Shown here piece by piece: positions 1 to 8,428 of a DNA stretch of 64,000 nucleotides. The DNA is from UBA6168 sp964442355 (GTDB taxonomy: Bacteria > Bacteroidota > Bacteroidia > Chitinophagales > Saprospiraceae). Where the stretch lies: positions 22,288-86,287 of the forward strand of contig CAYTZS010000003.1 in assembly GCA_964442355.1 (NCBI GenBank), given 5' to 3'. The notes under the pieces were generated by a model. The model saw nothing but the letters and a program-made list of their open reading frames with translations, searched no databases and was not told where the DNA came from. Positions within the stretch are counted from its first letter, which is position 1. Every line of letters begins with the position of its first letter. The translations under genes were made by a program, and so were the position numbers.

Positions 1-228
1 ATAATGGATGCCGCCTATCGCTCCGCAAAGTCGAAGCAATGGGAACCCATCAACCTGAAAGAATGGCGGGGACTACCTGACGAAGCCGTTCAAGTGCAAA
101 AAGAGGTCGAATACGATGCCGACCACTGGCTGCTGAAGGAAGAAATTTTGCCGGACGGCAACCGCAAGTTGCTCCTAAAGGTAAAGGCGACTGGTAAGCT
201 GGTTCAGACGGAAACGAAAGGGGCTTAA
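1..228 (+). CDS. C-terminal fragment of a probable Gfo/Idh/MocA-family oxidoreductase
   Basis: The reading frame is open from the first base of the window, so the gene starts upstream and only about the last 75 residues are visible. The fragment begins with a DAAYRSAKSKQWEPI stretch, which resembles the usual end of Gfo/Idh/MocA NAD(P)-dependent sugar or inositol dehydrogenases, where a tyrosine-arginine-serine element is followed by a W-E-P segment. The catalytic and Rossmann parts are outside the window, so substrate and cofactor cannot be judged. A GC-rich stem-loop overlaps the stop codon. The assignment rests on a short tail and is tentative. Confidence 0.5.
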   Translation: MMDAAYRSAKSKQWEPINLKEWRGLPDEAVQVQKEVEYDADHWLLKEEILPDGNRKLLLKVKATGKLVQTETKGA

Positions 229-238
229 GCAAGCCCCT
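219..238 (+). terminator. Stem-loop at the end of the first gene
   Basis: A 20-base hairpin with the core arms GGGGCTT and AAGCCCC and a 4-base loop spans the TAA stop (226-228). A short T-run (245-249) follows a few bases later. It probably ends the plus-strand transcript. Confidence 0.5.
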
Positions 239-249
239 CCTACCTTTTT

Positions 250-278
250 GTGCCGACTGTGCTTAGCATAGTCGGCAC
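250..278. terminator. Hairpin between convergent genes
   Basis: The arms GTGCCGACTGTGC and GCATAGTCGGCAC pair over 13 positions, one of them a G-U type mismatch, across a 3-base loop. It lies between a plus-strand gene ending at 228 and a minus-strand gene ending at 354. A T-run on the far side is weak, so it may be a two-way barrier rather than a classical terminator. Confidence 0.35.
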
Positions 279-353
279 TCATTCCATCATTTATAATGCT
301 GGTTCGGCCAATTGGTGCGCCTGTTCCTTCAATTGTCAAACTTTTCAAAATCT

Positions 354-2873
354 CTAGATGACAACAGCCTTCAAGGTCAATTCTCCGATTCCTTCGGCAT
401 TTATCCTCACGAGATAGATACCCGTTGCCACGTCTTTCCCAGCAGCAGTTTTCAGGTCCCAAATCAAGTCTGGGTAAATCTGTAGCGCTTCCACGCCAGA
501 GCCGTTGGGTGGGCCAGGCACCTCGTTCCTGTTGAAGTGCCGCACCACTTTTCCATCTATGGTGTAGATGGTTACTTTGCATTTGGCGGGAAGGTTGGTG
601 ATTTTAAGGTAGCCGTTGCCTTCAAGGTCAGGGTAAGCTGCAGGATTGTAGTATGGGTTCGGCACGATTTGTACTTGGTCAAGTCGGCCATTCTGCTCCG
701 GGCGAGGCACGATGGCATAGGGAAAACCATCACCATCGGGGCCAATATTATTCAAGCCAATTAGAAACATTTGGCGCTGGCCAACCCCGGTTGTGGGGTC
801 AAACGTCAGGAAGTCATTGGCTGCATAAGCTACGGCCAAGTAATAATAAGTTCGGTGGTTGATAAGGCGGCGGTCGCTGCCCTTGGCAAACAGGTCTTCC
901 TTGATTGTGACGTTGCGCTGAATGCCCAGATTTTCACCCCGAATCACTTCCGCTGGCGAATACAGGAACTGCTCTGTACCGGGGCTGAGTTGGTAGTTCG
1001 GGTTCTTTTCAGCCTTCCAATTTATCATGGTTGAAAAACCGTTCTCCACATCACTTTGCAACACCAACCGAGCTTTGGTCGTGTCTCCAACATCGGAGAA
1101 ACCAAAATTTGGCCCTGCCATCTGGTAGATGAGGTAGCCTTCAAAGTTGTAGGTTGAGTCCGATACGCCTCGCAGGTAGCCGAAGGCTGGTGCTTGAAAA
1201 CCTTCCTCCAAATTATTCGACCAACCATTGTTCGTCAAAATCAAAGTAATCTCCCGGTTGCCCGCAATCCAATCTATGTCAGGGGCATCAGGCCCTGCCA
1301 GTTGGGCACTTGGATTGAAGCAGTTATCAAAATAGTCCTGCGCAAGGTCGTCAGCAGCGAAAAGACGGGTGAGGTCGGGGCATGGATAGTCAATGTTCGG
1401 GGCAAAGACGACCCCAAAAACAAGCTCGTTTACAGCACCGGGCTGGAGGAGAAAGGAGCCACAGGATTGTACAGTGCGAAGGTCATAACTTGTCAGCCCA
1501 TTTGGATATTCAGGTCCAGGCTTACACATCGACCAGCCATTGGGGTCATTGGGTGCACTTGGATAGACGTATTTTGTATAATTTGTACTGATAGGGTCAT
1601 AACCATCGCCTCCAAAAGTAAGAGGGGTTCCATTCTTCCAAGTTCCCGATAAAAACCTATAAAACTCAATGTCAGTGTTAGTATCGTATCCGCCAGAATG
1701 ACCCGTGGTAATGGAGTTATATTGATAAACAAACGACGACATCCCCAATTCTTGATCAAATTCATTTATCGGCCCCCGCAAAATATCAATCCCCAGAGCA
1801 GGGATGTTGTAGCCGTAAGTGTCAACTCCATCACAAGTAATGCCAGGCTGCCCGTCCTCGTCGTCCACGTTATAGTAATAGGCAAAGTCACGGTCAGGGT
1901 CACAGCCAATGTAGTCGTCGAGGTGGCAACCAAGGTCAGCATCCATCCACAGCCCAAAAAACATCGAGTCAATATCCTCCTGCGCCCGATTGATGAACTT
2001 ATGGCGCTGGAATGTCATGTCGTTGAGTTGGTCTTCCGTGGAAAAAGCAAAGGCCGTTGCCTGTATTTCCATGTGGATGGGGATGCCGTTGGTTTCGCCG
2101 TGGATGGCGCCGCCGCCCTCGTCGTTGTAAATCCAGAACACCATCTGGTCGGGAAATTGTGGCACATCGCAGGAGACGATTTCCAGCGTTGGGAAATCTC
2201 CCGACAGTGGGCGATAAACGCCGTCTCCGTCTTGGTCAAAAAAACCTGCCAGCCCTTGGTCGGAGTCAGGTAGGTCAAAGCCGTGCATTTGCGAAAAATG
2301 GGGATTGCCCCTGCCCGGCCAGCCTTTCACGCTCGCTGGAATGTCGGCCTCGGTGTACGGTTGCCCACCGTTTTGTGCCGCCTCCCAAAGTGCCAAATGT
2401 GCGTGGATGTCGCTGCCCTTCACCTCGAAATGTTTGTCCCAGTTGGCGCAAGTTTCGGCATCGGTTATGCCCTCGGTCGCTGAGAGGGGGCCGGGCCAGT
2501 AGTCGCTGTTGCCGTTGTAATTGCCGTAAGTCTGGCAAGCTACTTTGAGGTTACCGCCGGGGTCGAAGCCGCCGAGCCAGATGCCCGCTGCAAAGATGGC
2601 CGACACCTCCGGCTGTCCGGGCAGGGGCTTGGGCACCACGTATTTGCCATCCGACCTGTCCCACCACATGTCGCCGCCAGTGAGCAGGCGAGCCCGCACG
2701 TTGTTGATGTCCATGTCTATCTGCGCCTGCGCCGTGGTGCAGGCCGAGCGGAAGTTGAGGGGCGGGTTGGCCTTGCCTTGTTTGGGCGGCTTTGGGTAGT
2801 CCCTCGAAATGGCAGGAAACAGCAGGCAGCAACAAACCGAAAAAGTAAAAAAGGACTTCAATTTGGCTTTCAT
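354..2873 (-). CDS. Secreted protein with C-terminal FlgD-like/T9SS-type domain (839 aa, shorter paralogue)
   Basis: The ATG at 2873 gives a clean signal peptide (MKAKLKSFFTFSVCCCLLFP), so I prefer it to the in-frame upstream extension. The mature protein has an acidic, aromatic-rich body of about 650 residues with the motifs VNNVRARL-type, GGDMWWDRSDGKYVVPK and DLPDSDQGLAGFFDQDGDG. The last ~100 residues (PNPYYN, TIYTIDGKVVR, WDLKTAAGKDVATGIYLVRI) match the FlgD Ig-like or type IX C-terminal sorting folds. Nearly the whole body and tail are paralogous to the 1354-aa protein at 4199-8263. No enzyme motif is recognisable. The location beside a PorV/PorQ-family protein suggests export to the surface. 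It is separated from the upstream operon by a terminator, so its expression may be lower or independent. Confidence 0.75.
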   Translation of the reverse strand: MKAKLKSFFTFSVCCCLLFPAISRDYPKPPKQGKANPPLNFRSACTTAQAQIDMDINNVRARLLTGGDMWWDRSDGKYVVPKPLPGQPEVSAIFAAGIWLGGFDPGGNLKVACQTYGNYNGNSDYWPGPLSATEGITDAETCANWDKHFEVKGSDIHAHLALWEAAQNGGQPYTEADIPASVKGWPGRGNPHFSQMHGFDLPDSDQGLAGFFDQDGDGVYRPLSGDFPTLEIVSCDVPQFPDQMVFWIYNDEGGGAIHGETNGIPIHMEIQATAFAFSTEDQLNDMTFQRHKFINRAQEDIDSMFFGLWMDADLGCHLDDYIGCDPDRDFAYYYNVDDEDGQPGITCDGVDTYGYNIPALGIDILRGPINEFDQELGMSSFVYQYNSITTGHSGGYDTNTDIEFYRFLSGTWKNGTPLTFGGDGYDPISTNYTKYVYPSAPNDPNGWSMCKPGPEYPNGLTSYDLRTVQSCGSFLLQPGAVNELVFGVVFAPNIDYPCPDLTRLFAADDLAQDYFDNCFNPSAQLAGPDAPDIDWIAGNREITLILTNNGWSNNLEEGFQAPAFGYLRGVSDSTYNFEGYLIYQMAGPNFGFSDVGDTTKARLVLQSDVENGFSTMINWKAEKNPNYQLSPGTEQFLYSPAEVIRGENLGIQRNVTIKEDLFAKGSDRRLINHRTYYYLAVAYAANDFLTFDPTTGVGQRQMFLIGLNNIGPDGDGFPYAIVPRPEQNGRLDQVQIVPNPYYNPAAYPDLEGNGYLKITNLPAKCKVTIYTIDGKVVRHFNRNEVPGPPNGSGVEALQIYPDLIWDLKTAAGKDVATGIYLVRINAEGIGELTLKAVVI

Positions 2874-2989
2874 ACAATTCAATTTTGGCGAAATGAAGGA
2901 CAGGCTCACGGCTATGAACAGGGACTGATTGGAACAAACTTTGGCTTTGACTATTTCGAAACAGGAAGGAAAAAAGGAGAGCCGAGCAG

Positions 2990-3025
2990 AAAAAAAACGG
3001 GAGCCACCTAGCATTGGCGGCTCCC
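2990..3025 (-). terminator. Intrinsic terminator after the PorV/PorQ-family gene
   Basis: GGGAGCC (2999-3005) pairs with GGCTCCC (3019-3025). In the minus direction the stem is followed by a run of eight T (2990-2997). A T-rich run also lies on the plus side, so it could work both ways. It should end transcription from the receptor operon before the 839-aa paralogue. Confidence 0.75.
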
Positions 3026-3043
3026 ATTTTTTATGACACCAAA

Positions 3044-4111
3044 TTAAAGGCTAATGCGCACGGACAGGTTGTGCGTGCCATCGTAAATCTTCGTTTGGCG
3101 GTATGCGTAATCAAATGCGATGCGAGTAGCATTCTCCTTTTTGCTCGTTGGAACGTTGAGCGTCACACCAGCGGCAAGGCCAGAATAAAGCGGCTCTGCG
3201 TTCACGGTATTTTCAGACGCTACTTGGCCGAAGTCGAGCTTGTATGCTGCACGCAGCATCACCAACTCGTTGTAGGAGAACTCCAAACCAGCACCCATTT
3301 GGTCTTCGGAGAAGGCGTTGGAGGTGTAGTTGCCAAGAGCAGTGAGGCGGGTGTTGCCCACCAGGTAGTAGTCGTAGGACATGCCGATGTTGAGCACCGA
3401 CTGCATCTCAAAGGAAGTAGCACGTTGGTTCACCACCAAGCCGTGCTCGCCGTCGAATCCAGGAATCTCGATGGACTGGGACAAACCCTCGCCACGGAAC
3501 TGCATACGACCACCGATGTTGCGGAGCGAAATACCGAACTTGAAGTTTTCACGCTCGCCAGTCACGTACTGAACACCTGCATCGAGGCAAACGCCCGTAG
3601 CCGTCACGTCTTCAACGCCCTCAGACACTGCACGACCCAAAACACCCACAGATACCTTGTTTTCAAAGATGTGGGAGAAGCCAATGCCGAAGTTCATGAA
3701 CCTTGGCGAGAAGGTACTGCCCGTGCCTTCCGGTTGGAAGGTGGTCGTACGCTGGATGTCACCAAAATCGAGGGTCATGATGCTGATACCAATGGCGCTG
3801 TTCTTGCCAATTTTTTGTGAAAGGCCAAGTGCGTTGGTGCTGATGCCAGTGCCCCGCAGGTACTCGGAGTGACCGAAAATCACCTCCGTCTTGTTAATCC
3901 TGGCAAGGCCTGCGATGTTCAACATCATTGACTCAACACCGCCTACCATGGAGGTGCTCATGCTGTGCAAGCCTGCACTGCGGGCCCAAGGGTTCATCAA
4001 CAGCTCAGGTGCGCCAGCTTCACCCTGACGGTCAGGGTTGCCTGCCTGCACACTGGGAGCCGTCAGCGAAAGCAGGACCAGGGTAAGGAAAAAGTATAAT
4101 GACTTATTCAT
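3044..4111 (-). CDS. PorV/PorQ family outer-membrane beta-barrel protein
   Basis: The ATG at 4111 starts a signal peptide (MNKSLYFFLTLVLLSLTAPS...QAG), giving 355 aa. After cleavage comes the family's typical opening: the GAPELLMNPWARSAGLH stretch, then SMVGGVESMMLNIAGLARI, where PorV-like proteins carry a conserved alanine/asparagine-rich entry to the barrel. The rest is alternating amphipathic strands ending in VRISL, consistent with a FadL-like beta-barrel of 14 strands. PorV proteins act at the outer membrane as shuttles or anchors for type IX cargo. The gene lies between two paralogous secreted proteins and downstream of a TonB-dependent receptor, so those two proteins are its likely clients. 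That partnership is inference from position. Confidence 0.8.
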   Translation of the reverse strand: MNKSLYFFLTLVLLSLTAPSVQAGNPDRQGEAGAPELLMNPWARSAGLHSMSTSMVGGVESMMLNIAGLARINKTEVIFGHSEYLRGTGISTNALGLSQKIGKNSAIGISIMTLDFGDIQRTTTFQPEGTGSTFSPRFMNFGIGFSHIFENKVSVGVLGRAVSEGVEDVTATGVCLDAGVQYVTGERENFKFGISLRNIGGRMQFRGEGLSQSIEIPGFDGEHGLVVNQRATSFEMQSVLNIGMSYDYYLVGNTRLTALGNYTSNAFSEDQMGAGLEFSYNELVMLRAAYKLDFGQVASENTVNAEPLYSGLAAGVTLNVPTSKKENATRIAFDYAYRQTKIYDGTHNLSVRISL

Positions 4112-4144
4112 AAATTTTCTTTGAGTTTGTGAATGTCCATGAAG

Positions 4145-4178
4145 CCCGGTTCCAGCTTGAAAATAAGCCGGAACCGGG
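4145..4178 (-). other. Intercistronic stem-loop
   Basis: The 14-base arms CCCGGTTCCAGCTT and AAGCCGGAACCGGG match at 13 positions around a 6-base loop. It sits between the stop of the 1354-aa gene and the start of the PorV/PorQ-family gene. No T-run follows, so an mRNA-stabilising or processing role is more likely than termination. Confidence 0.5.
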
Positions 4179-4198
4179 TTCACAATATCATTCAAGTT

Positions 4199-7100
4199 TT
4201 ACAAGCCTGTCGGATCGTACTGACGAGTGATGCCGAACCACTTCAGGGTGCGCTCGCCCAGTTCACCTGCGTCAACGTGAACGAGGTAAACACCTGCCGC
4301 AACAGGGATGCCCTTGTTATTCTTCAAATCCCACTCGATGTCGGGTATGATTTGTGAGCCAGGCGTGCCAGTGCCTTTAGGTGGGCCAGGCAACTCGTCC
4401 CGGTTGTACTGACGGATAAACTTACCGTCCAGCGAGTAAATCGTCACCGTACACTTGGCAGGCAGGTTCGTGATTTTCACTACGTTGGACAAGCGGCCAT
4501 CTTCGTAGTCGGAGAAGGCGTAGTATGGGTTTGGCACCATGTTGATCTTGTCCAAAGCCTCGTTCACCTCTTCTTCGTTCAGCGCAACAGCTTGTTTGCC
4601 GTCAATCTTGAAGCGATAGGTTGGGTAACCGTTGTACTGCTCGGTGCCCTTGCTTACTTCATACGGATTATCCACCCGCAGCTTGATGGTCAAATCGTTA
4701 GGAATAAGGCCATCTGTGTAAGGAAGCATCTGTGTGCCGCTTGCCATCAATGGCATACCAGCCCAAGTCACCCGCTTGAGTGCGTTCACCTTTTTCAGGT
4801 CGCTCTCATTTGGGTGGAAACGCTCACGCAGGTATGCGCACTCGTCGTACTCTTCGTAGGTTACAAAAACTGCGTGTTGTCCACCAGCGTACCAAATCAT
4901 CGGCGAGTTCAGGTCGTCGAAGTTGTAGTCCGACGGAAACAACATCTGCGAGGTCGGGTTGAACATCATGTCGGCACCGTTTGGCTTGCCGTCGTTGTAG
5001 TTGTCCAAATAGCCGCTTGCAGCCGAGTAGGCAGAGTTTTCACCAAAGAAGATGTTGAGGCGTTTGCCAGTTTCAACGTCAATGGCATAGCCAGGGAACC
5101 AGCCCATGCCAATGTCATCGCCGTCTGGGTCTGGCAGACCGTCACCGTCGCTGTCATCTTTGCCAACCGAAGGCGAGTTGCGAAGGTCGAAGCTGAGGAT
5201 TGGGTTGGCTGATGTGCCACCTTCTGCCAACATCTGTGAACCATCTTCACGCTGAGCAAAGCTTGCATAGTCAGGATTCATCATCTCAACGATGACACAA
5301 CGGCTCCACTTGCTCTTGTCGCTTGTGAAGACAATGTCAACGTTGTTGAGGTCAGCCAGCAGGTCCTCTTTTACAACCAATGAGTTCTGTTGGCTCTTCC
5401 ATCCTGGTGTGAGGTAGAATGGGTACTCCGTCGTGCCAATCCTTGAACGGTAGTCGGCAAGTTGGTAGGGCACAAAAGAACCATCACCGATAGCACCTAA
5501 AGTAGTTTCGTGGTGGCAGTTCCAGCTTTCATCAAAGCGGACGTAGTCGAACGCCACATTGATTGCGCCCGGCAGGTCTTCCACGGTAAATCCATCCGTT
5601 ACTGCATTGAACCAAACAGGACCGTTTACATCCCTGTATTCTTGCTCGTTGCCGATTGCACCATCTGTTTCATCAGCACACTCACCAGCATCAGCTGTTT
5701 GGCCAATGGTTACCGTAAAGCCATACTGACCAAAGATTTGCTCATTGAGGAAATCGAGCGACTTGTCCGATACGGTTTCGTCACCGGTGCTGAGGTTTTT
5801 CAGTTTCCAAGTAACATCACCATCGAGTTTGTCATTCGACATGTTCTCGTCCTCGAAAGTGATTTCGTACTCACCGTCAACCACTTCCAACGGGTTGAAA
5901 ATAGCTACATCGATTGGGCCACGGCCATCTTTGTAAACGATGGTACCATCGAAAGTGCCATCGAGGATTTGGGCCTTGGTCTCGTCGGACATATCAAGGA
6001 AGTTGCCGCCAGCGCCGATGCCATCCAATCGGGTAATCACTGCGCCATCGCCGTAGTTAGCGTTCAGCTTGCGGTCAACGATTGGTCGAGGAATAACTGT
6101 GTATGGGAAGCCGTCGCCGTTTGGACCGATGTTGTTACGTCCTACCAAGAAAGTGTTCTTTTGGCCAACTTGCGTCAGCGGGTCGAACTGGAGGAAGTTA
6201 TTGGTACCATAAGCAAGTGCCGTGTAGTAGTACTTCCTGTGGTTAATCAAGCGACGGTCGCCAGTAGCGAACTGGTCATCCTGGAAGTTGAAAGTGTGGC
6301 GAACACCGTTGTCCAGTGCCTCAATTTTCACTTCCGGATAGTAGATGAACTCTGGTTGAGTAGGATCCAAAACAGCGCCTGGGTTTTCGATGGAAATCCA
6401 ATTGTACAATGACTTGATGTTATTGCGAACATCCACCCAATAAACCAATTTGGCTTTGGTTGGGTCGTCGAATTCGGCAGTGCTGACGTTCGGGTTAGCC
6501 ACTTGATAAATCAGGTAACCTTCGAAGTTGTAAGTGGAGTCAATGTTTGGGATGTCGGTAGGCAAACCAATCACGTTTTCAACGTAGCTCTCCTGATAGT
6601 TGTTGGAAGCTGGTGCTGGCCTGTTGGTCAGTACGGCGATTACTTCCCTGTCCAATGCTACCCAGTCAACGTCTGGAGCATCTGGGCCATCAATGATGTC
6701 GAAGCAGTTGTCGAACAAGTCCTGAGCAAGGTCGTCAGCAAACTGCAACTTGGTAATGTCTGGGCAAGGATAATCCATGTTTGGCACCCAAACTGCACCA
6801 ACAATCAGCTCATTCGTAGCACCTGGCTGAAGGATGAACGGACCAGAAGCCTGAACTGTACGACGGTCGTAAGCTGGCAAACCATTTGGGAACTCTGGGC
6901 CAGGGCGGCACATTGACCAACCGTTTGCATCGTCTGGATCGTCAACGAAAGCATAGTCAATCAAGTTAGTGCCAGCTGGGTCGTAAGCATCACCACCAAA
7001 TGTGAACGGCGTACCGTCTTTCCAGCTACCAGAAAGGTAGCGGTAGAACTCTACGTCAGTAGCTGGGTCGGTGGTACCTGGAGGTGGGCCACCGATTGTG

Positions 7101-8263
7101 TTATTGAAATAGGTGAACGAAGACATGCCAAGTTCATTGCCATTCTCATCTTCTGGTCCACGGAAGTAGTCAACACCGATGATGGGCACATTCGTACCGT
7201 AGGTGGCAACACCATCACAAACGATGCCTGGCTGGCCGTCTTCTGCGTCCACGTTGTAGGTGTAGGCAAGGCTCCTGTCAATGTCGCAACCCACGTAGTC
7301 GTCAAGGTGGCAACCCAAGTCAGCATCCACCCACATGGCGAAGAAGGTACTGTCAATGTCTTCTTTTGCACGGTTGATGAGCTTGTAGCGCTGGAAGGTC
7401 ATGTCGTTGATTTGGTCGTTGGTTGAGTAACCAAATGCCTGAACCTGTACTTCCATACGAATGGGGATACCATTCGTCTCACCGTGGATTGCTCCACCAC
7501 CTTCATCGTTGTAAATCCAGAAAATCATCTCATCTGGGAACTGTGGAGGGAACTCCTCGCAACCACGGATTTCGATGGTCGGGAAGTCGCCTTCCAGTGG
7601 CTCGTACTGGCCGTCAGCATCTTGGTCAAAGAAACCTGCAAGACCTTGGTCAGTATCAGGCAATGTAAAGTTGTGTACCGAAAAGAAAAACTCGTTCCTT
7701 TTGCCTGGCCAGCCCTTCACACCTGCTGGAATCATGTCTTCGGTGTATGGCGCTCCACCATTCACAGCCTCTTGCCAGAAGGAAAGGTGCTGTTTGATTT
7801 CTTGCCCAGAAACCTCGAACATTTTGTCCCAGTTGTCGCAAACTTCTTTGGTCGTTGTACCCTCGTCTGGGTCGAGTGGGCCAGGCCAGAAGTCGCTGTT
7901 ACCGCCGTTGTTGCCATAAGTTTGGCAAGCTACTTTAAGGTTGTTACCGCTGTCATAACCACCGAGCCAAACTGCACCAGCAAAAATCGAGGACACCTCG
8001 ACTTGGCCAAGCGGCACTTTCGGCACGACGTATTTGCCGTCGCTACGGTCCCACCAAACGTCACCACCTGTGGTCAAGCGGGCACGCACGTTGTTCACAT
8101 CTTGGTCAATCTGGGCCTTGGCCGTTACGCAGGCCTCCCGGAAATTGACCGAGTTTTTGCTGGGCTTCTTGCTTTGCCTGCTTGGGTCATAGTACGCATG
8201 AGCCGAGGAAGCAAAGACCAAAATCGCCACAGCAGTCGTCAATATTGTTTTTAAACTACGCAT
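4199..8263 (-). CDS. Large secreted protein with C-terminal FlgD-like/T9SS-type domain (1354 aa, longer paralogue)
   Basis: It begins with a signal peptide (MRSLKTILTTAVAILVFASSAHA). Residues ~40-690 align along their length with the 839-aa neighbour, sharing GGDVWWDRSDGKYVVPK, WLGGYDSG, DTDQGLAGFFDQDADG and FWIYNDEGGGAIHGETNG. Residues ~740-1240 are an extra block absent from the shorter paralogue, containing a DSDGDGLPDPDGDD acidic repeat of the thrombospondin type-3/Ca-binding kind. The end returns to the shared FlgD-like domain (VPNPYYAF, YSLDGKFIRQY, WDLKNNKGIPVAAGVYLVHV). It lies 165 bp downstream of a TonB-dependent receptor on the same strand. The protein probably works on the cell surface with that receptor. 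No catalytic residues are evident, and the family function is unknown to me. Confidence 0.75.
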   Translation of the reverse strand: MRSLKTILTTAVAILVFASSAHAYYDPSRQSKKPSKNSVNFREACVTAKAQIDQDVNNVRARLTTGGDVWWDRSDGKYVVPKVPLGQVEVSSIFAGAVWLGGYDSGNNLKVACQTYGNNGGNSDFWPGPLDPDEGTTTKEVCDNWDKMFEVSGQEIKQHLSFWQEAVNGGAPYTEDMIPAGVKGWPGKRNEFFFSVHNFTLPDTDQGLAGFFDQDADGQYEPLEGDFPTIEIRGCEEFPPQFPDEMIFWIYNDEGGGAIHGETNGIPIRMEVQVQAFGYSTNDQINDMTFQRYKLINRAKEDIDSTFFAMWVDADLGCHLDDYVGCDIDRSLAYTYNVDAEDGQPGIVCDGVATYGTNVPIIGVDYFRGPEDENGNELGMSSFTYFNNTIGGPPPGTTDPATDVEFYRYLSGSWKDGTPFTFGGDAYDPAGTNLIDYAFVDDPDDANGWSMCRPGPEFPNGLPAYDRRTVQASGPFILQPGATNELIVGAVWVPNMDYPCPDITKLQFADDLAQDLFDNCFDIIDGPDAPDVDWVALDREVIAVLTNRPAPASNNYQESYVENVIGLPTDIPNIDSTYNFEGYLIYQVANPNVSTAEFDDPTKAKLVYWVDVRNNIKSLYNWISIENPGAVLDPTQPEFIYYPEVKIEALDNGVRHTFNFQDDQFATGDRRLINHRKYYYTALAYGTNNFLQFDPLTQVGQKNTFLVGRNNIGPNGDGFPYTVIPRPIVDRKLNANYGDGAVITRLDGIGAGGNFLDMSDETKAQILDGTFDGTIVYKDGRGPIDVAIFNPLEVVDGEYEITFEDENMSNDKLDGDVTWKLKNLSTGDETVSDKSLDFLNEQIFGQYGFTVTIGQTADAGECADETDGAIGNEQEYRDVNGPVWFNAVTDGFTVEDLPGAINVAFDYVRFDESWNCHHETTLGAIGDGSFVPYQLADYRSRIGTTEYPFYLTPGWKSQQNSLVVKEDLLADLNNVDIVFTSDKSKWSRCVIVEMMNPDYASFAQREDGSQMLAEGGTSANPILSFDLRNSPSVGKDDSDGDGLPDPDGDDIGMGWFPGYAIDVETGKRLNIFFGENSAYSAASGYLDNYNDGKPNGADMMFNPTSQMLFPSDYNFDDLNSPMIWYAGGQHAVFVTYEEYDECAYLRERFHPNESDLKKVNALKRVTWAGMPLMASGTQMLPYTDGLIPNDLTIKLRVDNPYEVSKGTEQYNGYPTYRFKIDGKQAVALNEEEVNEALDKINMVPNPYYAFSDYEDGRLSNVVKITNLPAKCTVTIYSLDGKFIRQYNRDELPGPPKGTGTPGSQIIPDIEWDLKNNKGIPVAAGVYLVHVDAGELGERTLKWFGITRQYDPTGL

Positions 8264-8382
8264 GGTTCAAAAATTTGGTTTTATTGCCGAGGGGTTGGAT
8301 TTACTCATTTTATCTTCCATTTAGTGGCGCTAAAACGAGACAACCAACCGTGCAGCAACAATTTCAAAATTTATTCAATTTT

Positions 8383-8413
8383 GGTGAAAGCAGATTTTTA
8401 GGCTGCTTTCACC
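8383..8413 (-). other. Intercistronic stem-loop downstream of the TonB-dependent receptor
   Basis: GGTGAAAGCAG (8383-8393) pairs perfectly with CTGCTTTCACC (8403-8413) around a 9-base loop. It follows the receptor stop on the minus strand and lacks a T-run in that direction. It may set the ratio of receptor to downstream mRNA by protecting the receptor 3' end. Confidence 0.5.
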
Positions 8414-8428
8414 AAGTTTATTTTATGA

